A stretch of 64,000 bases of DNA from Ascarosepion bandense (Eukaryota; Mollusca; Cephalopoda; Sepiida; Sepiidae). The stretch is taken from the NCBI GenBank assembly GCA_037127315.1, contig JBBBDQ010001454.1:1091001-1155000 (forward strand). The letters run 5' to 3'. Positions 1 to 10,619 of this stretch are shown here, in pieces (within the stretch, counting starts at the first letter, position 1; the number at the start of each line of letters is the position of its first letter). Under the pieces are notes generated by a model. It was not told the DNA's origin. It was given only the letters and a program-made list of their open reading frames with translations, and made no database searches. Made by a program: the position numbers and the translations under genes.

Positions 1-100
1 TGATTTTAATCTAATTTTTTTAGAAATCGGAAAAATTACATTCAATTTTTCCCACCATATTGATTGATCGACACATTTCTATCAACACTACGTAACGGTA

Positions 101-250
101 GCCACATTTGTTTTAAAAATCTTTCGAAAATAAAATATACCTCGCTGACACGTCATTTAAGTCAATTTTAAAAATTGAAACCTACCTTTATCTGATTTCA
201 ATCAAGTAATAATTCCTTGCTGCTAGGAATTTACAATAAAAAACTTTTTA
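101..250. repeat. AT-rich dispersed repeat, copy 1
   Basis: This stretch shares an ordered set of words with 46911-47070: a GCCA(C)ATTT start, TTTTAAAAATCTT, AAAATAAAATATAC, CTGACA, and further on AATCTGATTT and AATTTATAATAAAA-like ends. The two copies are diverged. No coding capacity or terminal structure is visible, so the class is unknown. The flanks (251-720) are AT-rich with a 22-nt A run near 359-380 and show nothing else recognisable. Confidence 0.45.
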
Positions 251-723
251 GCTACGGTAGCACTTATCTGTCATCACGTCCATTAGGTAATGGAGGTGTC
301 AAATGATTTATGAGAACCGGAAATTGTCAAGAACAGTAAGTATGGAGGCCATAAGGGAAAAAAAAAAAAAAAAAAAAAATTAAATTTAAATTTTTGGGTT
401 TTTAACTAAATAGTAAAATTAAAAATTTAATGTAATAATTACAGCAATATATTTAATTTTATTTAATAGAATTTTATTTTAGATTTATAGCCAGATATTT
501 GAATATGCTTTCTGAATAAATAAAAATTTTAATTTATTTTAAAATAATTTTAATTTAAGAATGATTGAAATTAAAATAACCAAACTAATTTATTTTTTTA
601 TTAAAAATTTTATTTTGTATTTTTCATATTTTAAAAAATTTATTTTGTATTTTTCATATTATTAAGTTGTCACTAAGTCTAAGGCATGGTAAAATATCTA
701 ATTTAATTTTAATAGTACTGCAG

Positions 724-726
<3 letters not shown>

Positions 727-757
<31 letters not shown>
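727..757. repeat. (TA)n microsatellite
   Basis: An uninterrupted alternating TA tract that abuts the A/T-rich dispersed repeat at 783-1010. A second (TA)n tract lies at 1092-1121. Confidence 0.9.
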
Positions 758-782
758 CCGTAGTGTGAAACCGCGGTAGGTT

Positions 783-1010
783 TTGGCTAGCTTGAGATTC
801 TTTGTGTGTCTTTGCTCTACTTTTGCATTTCGTTTGTACTTTGTATCGAGCACTTTTTCTTTCTTTTTTTTGTGGTTGGTTCCGTTTGGGGTTTTTTTTT
901 CTTTACTGCGGAGTATCGTATGTCTTGTCCTTATTCCGCGGATTTCTTTTTTTTTCTCTCCTCTTATCCAACGCCTTAGTGCACCGGATTGTAACGGAAT
1001 TAGGTTCTGT
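783..1010 (-). repeat. Purine-rich dispersed repeat (minus orientation)
   Basis: The reverse complement is rich in AAAGAAAG-type words and contains AAGTGCTCG and a run of AAACCAAC-like segments. It resembles 14826-15010 and 55770-55960, which carry ACGAACTC..., AAAGAAAC, AGTACTTGAAC and GTGCTCGTCGAAAG. The two overlapping ORFs here (783-1121 and 802-1017) are low-complexity Phe/Leu/Ser translations and are not proposed as genes. The family is probably a SINE or its tail. Confidence 0.35.
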
Positions 1011-1089
1011 TTGTTAATGGTTTTTCTTAAGGTTTATCTTAGTATAAATTTAAAACTTAAATACTTGCAGAGTCTATTTAGTTATTATT

Positions 1090-1124
<35 letters not shown>

Positions 1125-1244
1125 TAAATATGATTTTATATATGTATGTGGTTACAGTATTATGTATTTATGCAATACCTTTATTTATCTTATGTATTTA
1201 TGCAATAATGTTTGGAAAAATGACTTTCTGGAATATTTTGTGGG

Positions 1245-1362
1245 CCTGAAAAGGGCCTTCCCCCCCTGTTGCCTGTTCAATCCTGCTCATTTTCAAGATG
1301 AAAACTCTGCATAACATAATCCGCACCAAGTTCATATTTGGTTAACTCAGTTGTTGAAAAAG
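1245..1362. repeat. Duplicated 3' segment of the unrecognised gene at 2.1-5.1 kb
   Basis: This segment matches 1992-2105 in order: GAAAAGGGCC, GTTGCCTGTT, AATC(C/A)TGCTCATTTTC, AAATGAAGA-like, GCATAACA, then TTCATATTTGGTTAACTCA. The second copy runs straight into the 3' end of the minus-strand gene, so 1245-1362 is an extra copy of that gene's downstream region. Between the copies (1363-1990) I see only AT-rich sequence and a short (CA)n at 1731-1742. Confidence 0.6.
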
Positions 1363-2095
1363 CAGGCGAATATAAACAGAAAGAAGTAAGTATAACTTTC
1401 ATTAACGTTTTTTATTTGTATTTACAAATTAATGTGTACGAGAAGTCCTAGTCTTTAAATTCGAATTTGGGCAATGTGTGACTGGGGAGATAATTGAAAG
1501 CGAGAATTTGCCTGTCGCAGGAAAATCTCCTTCACCCATTGTAATGATAAAGAGCCAATTCACCGGCGATGTGCGCCACCTGTTCAGACCGAAAACTAAG
1601 AGTTCCTGATTTGGTATTTGCTCATAATTTCCCCACTGAGGCTCGATTTGAAGGGAATTTTTAACGTGGGAATTCCGAGGCCTTAAGCTTGGGTATTTTC
1701 ACGAATTTGTTAAAAAGAAAAAAAAAAAAACACACACACACAGCATAGAAGGGAAAAGGACCTAAACTGAAAAACAATGTTTTATCGGTAAAAGGTTCAT
1801 ATATTTTATGAGGATCAAATATTTTTGTTTGATTCTTGATATTTTTTAAATTCTTTCTAACTCCTTCAAATTGTACATTTTTTTTAAAAAGAATGTTTTA
1901 TATTATTTTACTTTTTATTTTTCATAAAACATCTTCAAACGTAATCGTACAAAGCTAAACTAACTAAAATTTCATCAAATATTGGATTATTGAAAAGGGC
2001 CTTTTTTTTAAATTTTCTGTTGCCTGTTTAATCATGCTCATTTTCAAAATGAAGATCATGCATAACAGTCAGCAGAAAGTTCATATTTGGTTAAC

Positions 2096-4725
2096 TCAAT
2101 TGTCGACAGCATCATTCAGATAGAAAATACTATAAGAACCATTTTCATAACTCATGTGTCCAACATATTCACGGTTTACACCACCATCACTTGCCCAAAT
2201 ATGTCGGATGGTTTTGCCAACTATGTTTCCATGCAGAATTTGATGCAGGCCTTCTCCAAACTCAGGATATTTGTCAATGAAGAAATTGACACATCTGTCA
2301 ATTTTTTTTAGCTGTCTCTGGATCATGGCTCTTCTCCGTTTGTCGGACATTCTCTCTTTTGCCATGACCCTTTTACTGATTTCATCTTCCACTTCTTTAT
2401 TCTGCACCCTTTTTTTTCAGTCTCTTGTCTGCCATAAGTCAGTGCCAACTGTGAGTAGCAATCGAATTGGCTAACATCAAAGATCATTGATGAATTTCAT
2501 TACTTGATTCCGCTTGGCCTTGATGATAATATTTATGCTGGATACATAAGCATTAGGCGCAAGCTTCTTTCTTTCACAAAATTCACCAATGTTGCTTTCT
2601 GCTATCATGGTGTGCTGCCTCACTGATGTTAGCACTGACTTTGAAGAAGCTTCTATCACTGTAAATGATTTTTCATACTGCCTGCTTAAAACCTACACAG
2701 CTCCTTTTAAACAGGCAGTTATCATTTGTTGAAACAAATCCTGGTTTTTGGCGGGAATCAGTATAGAGTCACAAACTTCCGTTGTTAGTGGATTGCCGAA
2801 AAAGTCCTGACACGAAAAAAATATCCATCGGGGCATCAGTGAGGCCCTTCAAATTTGCAATAACCCCTTTGACGATTTTCATTGTGTCAATGGGGTCTTT
2901 TTGAGTTTTAACATCCGTATAGAAGGTACTCATCCAAGGCCCTGTCAACAACTTTCCTATGATTCCCAGCACCTGCATTTCGATAACAGAAGCTTCTTTA
3001 AATAAGGTCTGCAACCTTGAGATGGTGTCATTTGTGAAGGAAAGTCCCAATATAAATTTCTTGCACCTTTCGAAAATTGGAAAATAAGTAGCTCCTAAAT
3101 GGAAAATTATGTGCAACCGATTTCCTCGGAATCTAGGGATTAGGGACAATGGAAGACCTTGTTGGCGAAAAAAGGACTTCATTGTGTTGACATGCCCTAA
3201 TTTATCACTATATCTGAGGAAATTTATGGCTACAATAATTCGCCATGCTAGGCACTCACTTACACTGGAATGTTCCATGGTGTTGGGCTCACAGTCTTTA
3301 AGGACTTTCCTCGTTTTTGATGCTATTGCTTCCAATGGATGCAAATTACAATGGAATTCTTTTAATTTAGTCTGCCACTCCTTTTCTAATAAAGAGATTG
3401 TAGAATGGTTGACAGGAGCTTGGTCTGTCAAGCAGCATTTAATTTTTGAAATAATATTTTTTAAACTGTCATCAACACTTTGGCCAGTAGAGAGTGAGCC
3501 TACTTGAGCCAAATTGTTGATACATTCACAAATATGCTGCTTGTAATCTTGCGCAGTCCCTCCAGCAAGACGTTCTAGAGACACAAGATGAGATGATGAG
3601 GGTGTTGATAAGATGACAGTTCACATGGATCCCATCTTGTGTTGTCAAATCGAAAAGTAAAGTGCAGTTTTCTGCACTTGTCACCGCGCCGAACGTCTTG
3701 ACATCTGAAAGGAAACCAAGCTCCCCAACCATTCTACATGTACTTGTAGAACTGCTGTTTGACTTGTCATCCTTCAATGAAAGTGTATTTATAATACATT
3801 TGACCAGATCACTAACACGAGAAGCAGGAACTCCATTTAATAAACAGTCATAATGGAGCTTTCTCGTAGTGATCCGATCCAAACTATATTTTATTTGTTT
3901 TTTTTGGTTTTGTAAGGACTTCATTTTTTTTTTGTAAGCGGTGTTATGGTAGTTTTCCTTTGTAACAGCTGTTTCTTTAATTTAGACAGTGGCAGATGAA
4001 TGCTGGCTTGTAGACAGTTTCTGTGTTGCACTACAGAGCGTTTGATTTGCTGAAGAAAGCGTTTGATTTGCTGAAGAAAGCGTTTGATTTGCTGAAGAAA
4101 GCGTTTGATTTGCTGAAGAAAGCGTTTGATTTGCTGAAGAAAGCGTTTGATTTGCTGAAGAAAGCGTTTGATTTGCTGAAGAAAGCGTTTGATTTGCTGA
4201 AGAAAGCGTTTGATTTGCTGAAGAAAGCGTTTGATTTGCTGAAGAAAGCGTTTGATTTGCTGAAGAAAGCGTTTGATTTGCTGAAGAAAGCGTTTGATTT
4301 GCTGAAGAAAGCGTTTGATTTGCTGAAGAAAGCGTTTGATTTGCTGAAGAAAGCGTTTGATTTGCTGAAGAAAGCGTTTGATTTGCTGAAGAAAGCGTTT
4401 GATTTGCTGAAGAAAGCGTTTGATTTGCTGAAGAAAGCGTTTGATTTGCTGAAGAAAGCGTTTGATTTGCTGAAGAAAGCGTTTGATTTGCTGAAGAAAG
4501 CGTTTGATTTGCTGAAGAAAGCGTTTGATTTGCTGAAGAAAGCGTTTGATTTGCTGAAGAAAGCGTTTGATTTGCTGAAGAAAGCGTTTGATTTGCGCTG
4601 GAGATTTCAATAGATATGTTTTTCATATCATCCAGCAGCATTGCATGTAATTGCATCAATGATTTAGTTGCATCACTCAAGATTGCAGTGGCATTTGAAA
4701 GACTGAGTTGCAGGCATGTCCTCAT
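2096..4725 (-). pseudogene. Broken gene of an unrecognised family: 7-residue repeat region, CNLHPL/RGNR region, Tudor-like C-terminus
   Basis: Reading the minus strand, 4725 to 3982 encodes a short head (MRTCLQLSLSNATAILSD) and about 26 copies of NQTLSSA. After one stop codon the same frame continues at 3924-3526 (MVGELGFLSDVKTFGAV, TLLFDLTTQDGIHVN). A +1/-1 shift near 3550-3584 leads to 3584-2769, which holds CNLHPLEAIASKTR, RFRGNRLHIIFHLGA and QVLGIIGKLLTGPW. Further broken pieces follow: 2659-2477 (FCERKKLAPNAYV) and 2407-2096, with a Lys/Arg/Glu-rich helix and then GKTIRHIWASDGG...YVGHMSYENGSYS, which looks like a small Tudor/chromo-type barrel. I recall similar CNLHP/RGNR proteins of unknown function in aquatic animals, but I cannot name the family. 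No catalytic motif is evident. The stop codons and frameshift indicate decay, unless introns explain some of them. Confidence 0.55.
4038..4596. repeat. 21-bp minisatellite, about 26.6 near-identical copies
   Basis: The unit GCGTTTGATTTGCTGAAGAAA repeats 26 times in full plus 13 nt, with essentially no divergence between copies. Because 21 is a multiple of 3 and the unit lacks stops in several frames, three long ORFs run through it: NQTLSSA and QIKRFLQ on the minus strand, KAFDLLK on the plus strand. The NQTLSSA frame is the same frame as the downstream non-repetitive coding sequence 3924-3526, so it is the best candidate for a real coding repeat. Confidence 0.95.
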
Positions 4726-4881
4726 TGACCTCAGGCATGTCAGTAGTTAAACTTGTGGCAGAGGCTGCAATAGATCTGGTAGCAGCAGCAATATAGGATT
4801 TTGGCTTAAAAGAATGGGCCATCTCATTGCATATTTTTTTTAAATTCAAAATTTTTCCCTTTATATCTTTCTTGAAATAAA

Positions 4882-5073
4882 TTAAATAACATTTATTTTA
4901 TTTAATTTTAGTTCAGGGAAACCATTTTTTAAATTATTCATACTGGCCCATTTCACTAATTCGCGTTGAGGGCCATATTTCTGATGCATTTTTAAAAAAA
5001 TATGGCCACACAAAATTGGTTGGCCTGATCCCACATTGCTGTATTTTATGAGAACTTCTTCAGTTTTATTCAT
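4882..5073 (-). CDS. Possible 5' exon of the unrecognised gene
   Basis: A 63-residue minus-strand ORF reads MNKTEEVLIKYSNVGSGQP, then ILCGHIFLKMHQKYGPQRE and LVKWASMNNLKNGFPEL. The composition is protein-like (aromatic, charged and hydrophobic residues well mixed), unlike the A/T-driven ORFs around it. It lies 157 bp upstream of the repeat-containing ORF on the same strand, so it may be the first exon of the same gene. No function is assigned. The link is inferred from position and composition only. A chance ORF cannot be excluded. Confidence 0.35.
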   Translation of the reverse strand: MNKTEEVLIKYSNVGSGQPILCGHIFLKMHQKYGPQRELVKWASMNNLKNGFPELKLNKINVI

Positions 5074-6440
5074 CTGAAATAAATAATGAAACTTTATGAC
5101 TTATCCACAAATTAATAAAATCACTTTTGAAATGTGTTTAAAGGTATTTTTAACAAATTAATTGTTACCCCCTCCACAATTAATTTAATTTAGTAGGATA
5201 CTTTTAAAAGAATTTATTTTACAATCATAAATTTTTGTTACAAACGACTATTTTCCATTTCTTCATAAGAAAATACGTGAAACAAAGTTTGCAATGGCAG
5301 TTAAATAATTTCCAATGAATTTAATTTCTGTTTTAAATTAAAAAAAAAACTATGTTGCTTACTGGAAATGAAATTTATTCTGATTCACTTTGTCATTTAG
5401 GTTATAAAAAAAATATCAAAGAATATGGGGGTGACTATGAGCGAATAATTTGGCTCACATGCTTGTCTAAAAAATCTCAAAAAGACAAAGTCACCAAAGA
5501 AATTAAAGTAGAACTTTTTTTAATAGTCAGTTAAGTACTTCCAAAACATCATAAAAAGTTACCATACATGAAAATTCTTCAAATTTAATAAAAACAAACT
5601 TATCGTGCAGAATTTTAAGTTCAATTATAAAAATTTCTTTCACATTTTGGGTTATACATAATTTTTTAAGAAATTATCATAAATTAGTTAATGCACCTAC
5701 AGTCACAATTAATTAAAAAATTGAGGAATTAAAAAAAATACTTGCTGTAAAAGTTTAAGAATTAACTTTCAAAACAGGCTGTTGAATTTTAGAAACGTCT
5801 GCACTCTATCAGAGGAAGAATGAAAGTGATGTTCTCTATGTAAGAGGAGATAATTCAAAACGTTTAACTTAAGGAAACATGTTATGACTCTTATGGAACA
5901 CCGTACTTACTCAAAAAGGGAACGTAAATGAACATATTTACACAATTTTTTTTTAAAAATTAATTTAAAAAATAAGGCTAAACGATTTTTATTATACTTT
6001 TCAATTTTAGATAGGCAATATGATACTCAGCTATTAACTATAAAGAAAACTCGCAATCAAGTCTTAAAAATTAATTATGTCGGAGTTTTATTGCATTTTT
6101 TATTTTACTCTTTGGAGAAGGTTCGCGGTCGTGATTTCAAACTTAAGATAAAAGAAATGGGTGATTTATATTTCCCAATGAGTTCTACGTTGAAGTAATT
6201 AAACAAAAGTTTGCCACTATTTAAAATTTTTTAACAGTCAGGGATTTACGTGAAGGGGGGGGTTAACAGAGGTAAAAAAAAAATATATATTTTTACCAAG
6301 ATTTTTAAAAAATAATAATTTCAGAAGTAATTTCATTCATTTGTGAATGAATACTGAAAGTTTCATTAAAATCCGACAATTATTTGATTTTTGAGAGAAT
6401 TTCCAAATTAATGTGTTTTCAACCTAAAAAAAGTGGCAAA
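5074..6440. other. AT-rich DNA, nothing recognised
   Basis: No conserved protein motif or RNA gene is visible. A plus-strand ORF at 5352-5534 (60 aa) has Lys/Ile-rich composition typical of chance ORFs here. Confidence 0.5.
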
Positions 6441-6447
6441 TGCAAAA

Positions 6448-6491
6448 AATTGGCGTCATTGTAAAGCTACTGCTTTACAATGACGCCAATT
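6448..6491. repeat. Perfect 20-bp hairpin with 4-nt loop
   Basis: The left arm AATTGGCGTCATTGTAAAGC (6448-6467) is followed by loop TACT and an exact reverse complement (6472-6491). The arms are GC-richer than the surroundings. No terminal repeats or A/B boxes adjoin it. Confidence 0.9.
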
Positions 6492-6931
6492 CTTAGCCGC
6501 TAAAATCAATTGAAACAAAACTTTGACAATATTTCGAAAATGTTAGAAAGGATTAAAAAATTTAAAAAAATTAAAAACTACTTTGATTTTTCCTCTTAAT
6601 AATAATCAAAACATTTTGACGATAAAACTTTATTTTAGTGAAGTTTGTGGCGTTTTGCATTACGCTATTGCTGTTTTTCCCGTGCAAAAGTGGAGGTGCC
6701 TACAAGCATTCAAAATTAGTAATTATTAATTTGGAAAATAACGTTTTGTTTTCCTATAAAACCATTCAGATTTTACTGACACTGTCTTGGCTAAACGGTT
6801 TTAGATGTCTTTCATAGTTTGTCTTGAAAAAGCTTTAGATTATTAAAAGTAAAATATATTACGAGGGAAAATGTCAAGATAAAATTAATTAAAGATAATT
6901 GCATTAATTAAAATGTATACCTAGTTTCATA

Positions 6932-7022
6932 CATGGTCGTTAGCTGGGTTCGAAACCAGGGAAATGATCTGACAATTGGTCAGACGTTTCCACTTGATTA
7001 TCATGCCAACTGGAACAAACCC
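6932..7022 (-). repeat. tRNA-derived SINE head / tRNA-like sequence
   Basis: On the minus strand an A-box-like TGGCATGATAATCAAGTGG is followed, about 35 nt on, by a B box GGTTTCGAACCC. The anticodon-arm position can pair TCTGA with TCAGA around a 7-nt loop. The acceptor ends do not pair, so this is a tRNA-derived repeat rather than a functional tRNA. Body and tail are not definable. Confidence 0.6.
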
Positions 7023-7086
7023 TACAAAATTAAGTATATTATCACAGCCAATATTGAAAATTTAGCTTGTTAAAACGTTTGCTGCT

Positions 7087-7088
<2 letters not shown>

Positions 7089-7141
<53 letters not shown>
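7089..7141. repeat. (TA)n(GA)n microsatellite
   Basis: About 16 TA units run directly into about 10 GA units. Confidence 0.9.
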
Positions 7142-7841
7142 TAAGATAAATAAAAATGTAAATCGCACACTAAGAATCTCGAAAAAGCATTTTACGATTT
7201 AAGTGTCTAAACTTAAAATTTCGGTTCTATTTGAAAAATTCGAACTAAAAAATTCATATACAAAATTTTGAAGCATTTCTCATCAAGCTGCCATTGTATA
7301 CGAAATTGTAAACACTTAAATTTCTCTAAAATCAAATATTCTCCTTGAGTGATGTTTCGAAGTAATTTAGTTAATTTAAGATTTTGTAAAAGTAATGCTT
7401 ACCTTTTACTTAAAACGATGAAAATATTTCATCTGCACATAGTAGCTTGCGAGTTCAAAGACCATAGAAACGCTAGTTCTGTTACTTAAAAAAAAGAGCG
7501 CGAAAAAGCAAAATAAACTAAAAGAAATGCAGTGCAATAATCAAGAATGTTAATTATATTTAAAAAAAATTTTCTTTAGCCAAAGGTTTCCGAATCTAAT
7601 TTTTTTAATCTTTACACTTTTAAACATTGTATAATGAATAAATTTGAAGGCATTAATGCGATACCAAAACAAAACGGGAATGTAGTTTGCGTTAGATTAA
7701 ATATGAAATGAAAAATTCTGAAAATTTAAATTTAAAAATAAAATTACTACAGTAAAATATTCTTTTATGCGACTTAAATAATTTTGGTGAAATTCTAAAT
7801 ATTTTATTGGTAGCGAGAGGAACAAATGATACGAGAAAAAC

Positions 7842-7848
<7 letters not shown>
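7142..7848. other. AT-rich DNA, nothing recognised
   Basis: No ORF, RNA gene or terminal repeat that I can support. Confidence 0.5.

Positions 7849-7895
<47 letters not shown>
7849..7895. repeat. 47-nt poly(A) tract
   Basis: An uninterrupted run of A. It could be the tail of a retroposed plus-strand element, but the upstream 300 bp shows no recognisable coding or SINE sequence. Confidence 0.9.
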
Positions 7896-7897
<2 letters not shown>

Positions 7898-10120
7898 AAA
7901 ATAATTTACGTTTTTATTACTGTACAAGTATTGATCATTCTTGCATACAATAATCTTTTAATAGATGCTGAAAACAAACATGGCAAAAACTAACAAAAAA
8001 AATTATAGAACGGGAGACAAAATTAGATTAATTGATAATACTCATCGGATCAATTGGCTTAATTGATTAAAAGAGGCAAAATAACTAATATCGAGGGAAC
8101 AACATCCCAGTTCCATTCCATGAAATAAACTTCAATGAAGTTCACTCGAAAACCTTCCCAAATATTGACATACCAACTCGATTGTCGGATATTATTTTCC
8201 CCAGCTTCTATATTAAAACGAACAAACTTATTTTCTGTCAAGTATTTTATATCGAGTGCTGATACTGCTTTTCGTAACATTATGCGGCTTATTTAAATGA
8301 CGAAGTCTGTAGATCTCATGAAGCTGTATTTCGGAAACAAATATTACAGGCTTTCGTAAAAGATAGAATCGAGATGACGGTTGCCAAAGTAAAACAAAAC
8401 TCATGGATTGTTAGTAAAAAGAGTAAAATTTAGTTAACATTAACTATATATTTTAACACCATTTAGGAAGTGAATGAATATACTAATCGTGTATAAAGTT
8501 ACAACATTTATTATGCAAAGGATTAGGAAACTGAGGAATGTAGCCTAAATTTAAGTGTGTATTTGTAATTAATAGAACAGATACAATGTCACCATTTCTT
8601 TTTCTTGTGGTAGCGAGCAGAAAAGACAATATTATTTCATTAATAACGGTAAGATAGTGCATTAGAAAAATGATCTAAAGTTCATCTAGAGAATTAAACG
8701 GATCATTTGATTTTTTGAGAGAATCATCTGTTGCCCACCATATTGGGTTTGGAGAATTAAACATGCTTCCAAATCACCTGACGTCAATTTTTTTTTTTGA
8801 GCTGGCTTCTCACTAAAGTAATGGGGAGATTTATTACACGAAATAAAATAAATCAATGGCACAAGGCATAAAAATTGGGAGGACAGATCTTCACTGTGTT
8901 ATCGCTTCTCTACAGGCCGACTCAATATTTTTATTTCATCAAAACATCTTTAACAACCGGCACCCTAATATAGCAATGAAGATGCTTTTCTTTATGATAC
9001 AGCTCCCACCGTTAAAAATTGAAGGAAATTTTTGGCCCATTTCGAAGAATTTCTTCACGTTTATAGGTGAAGTTTCTGTTGGATGGAATCATGGCTGTTT
9101 TGTAGGACCCCGGTAAATATATGGTGCATGTTGACTTTGATGGATTCTTGTGATGATTGTGAAAATTGTTAGAGTGAACGTGTCGCGAATCAAATTAGCT
9201 AAGTGTAGTATAGAGAGAGGTGACCGGCTTTTTCCTTCACAGCCCATTCGGCCTTGTGTCCCGAATGCATGTATTGCGATGTTTAAAATAAACGGTTGGT
9301 GGCCGTGGGGTTCAAGGAAAAAGATTTCTCAGTGATCTTCTGTTGTCAGATCAAAGTAGCTTTCGATTTTGTTTTTTTTAAATCTAAGCTTTGTATTTGC
9401 TAACGTCAGAAATATCTTCATCAGGTTTAGATGAAAAGAAGTCTATAGTCTTACAAGAGATGGACATTTTTTTAGTTTCTGTACTGCGTTTCTATATCTC
9501 AGGTAATGTTAAAATTAGAACAAAAAGTAAGAATACAAATAAAAATCAGAATTAATAAAAAGATAAGTTCTTAAAATAAAAAATATAGCGTACTGAGACC
9601 AAAATTAGAAAGAAAATAAATTCGACGTGAATATGTTGAGAATAACTTTACCAAAAATTAAAAGCACAAGTTAAATATGGAATTGTACAGTAGAAAACTA
9701 AAAATTGAAAGTTATGCAAATTTGATGTACTTTCAAAAAAATCTACACCGACAGAGAGAAAAAATAAGTATTAAAATATTTTTTAAGTGAGAAACCAAGC
9801 ATACAAAAAGTGAAGGTCTAAAGTTAAGATCCTCAAATACACGAAATATCTGAAAATTAAATAAAATCGAAACTAATCTTATTTCCATGCCGTAGAGAGG
9901 AAACAAAAAAGAAAAAACAAACCAAATTGCAAAAGAAATGGGTGGAAACAAGGCAAAAATCCACCAAAAGAACTAAAAATTTCTTACCTTTCCAAAAAAA
10001 TATTCCGGGACTGCTAAAAGAAAATCGTCCAACGTTGTTTGGTAGGAGTAGAATTTTACAGCGATAGTCTAACAATGCATGAAAATGTCACGGGGTGGGG
10101 GCATTTCATTTATTGCATAT
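7896..10120. other. AT-rich DNA with unrecognised short ORFs
   Basis: The longest ORFs are 8059-8280 (-), 8856-9116 (+) and 9150-9335 (+). The two plus-strand ORFs sit in a slightly less AT-rich stretch (8830-9340) and could be parts of a decayed element or exon. I recognise no domain. Nothing else is supported. Confidence 0.4.
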
Positions 10121-10299
10121 TTTTATAATTGTGGCACACGACCGGAAGACTGTGGGGAAAAGGTTGTTCAGCACTGTCTATCCTAGTCAATCCGATTCAC
10201 GACTCAAACACTCATAACAATTTTGTCCATTTACCATAAGAACACATTCGTGGTCATCCATTCCCACATATTCCCTTAATACTACATAGTAACCAGGGA

Positions 10300-10440
10300 C
10301 TTAATGGTGTTTTTCTAAGCGTGGTTTAGCTGTGGCACAAGGCCGAATCTATAAGACACCCAGTGAGGATCGAACTCACTACTCAATTGTAATGATTCTA
10401 GCGAGATATGATGCTAATCATTGCACCAATATTTATTTTC
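10300..10440 (-). repeat. tRNA-derived SINE, same family as 17325-17470
   Basis: The minus strand carries GAGTTCGATCCTCACTGG (B box) followed by GTGTC...AG...GGCCTTGTGCCAC and a CTAAACCACGCTTAG segment. The same order is present on the plus strand at 17325-17470. The block just upstream (10125-10300) has related words (GTGGCACACGACCGG) and may be a second, older copy. Confidence 0.6.
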
Positions 10441-10619
10441 TGTAAAATTACAAATGCTAATCATTGCACCACCTCAAGGTGCCAAACCAGGGACCTAATA
10501 AAACCCTATGACGTAAAAATTTCCATTATAAAATAGATTTAAAATTTATGATATGAAAATTAGTTAGGTGGGTGGAGAGGATGACCAACCACACCAAAAA
10601 ACGAAAAATGTAACAAACG

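Noticed and set aside
4038..4596. CRISPR-like array
   Set aside because: The 21-bp units are contiguous with no spacers, and the DNA is eukaryotic.
3921..4610. Minus-strand ORF of QIKRFLQ repeats (229 aa)
   Set aside because: Out of frame with the downstream conserved-looking ORF 3526-3924, so judged a frame shadow of the same array.
4023..4613. Plus-strand ORF of KAFDLLK repeats (196 aa)
   Set aside because: It is an alternate frame of the 21-bp minisatellite. Only the minus-strand NQTLSSA frame connects with non-repetitive coding sequence.
6932..7022. Functional tRNA gene
   Set aside because: A and B boxes and an anticodon-like arm are present, but acceptor ends do not pair and the loop lacks U33.
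8856..9335. Two plus-strand ORFs as a possible host gene
   Set aside because: No conserved motif, no splice-supported structure, and a single occurrence. Left as unrecognised.
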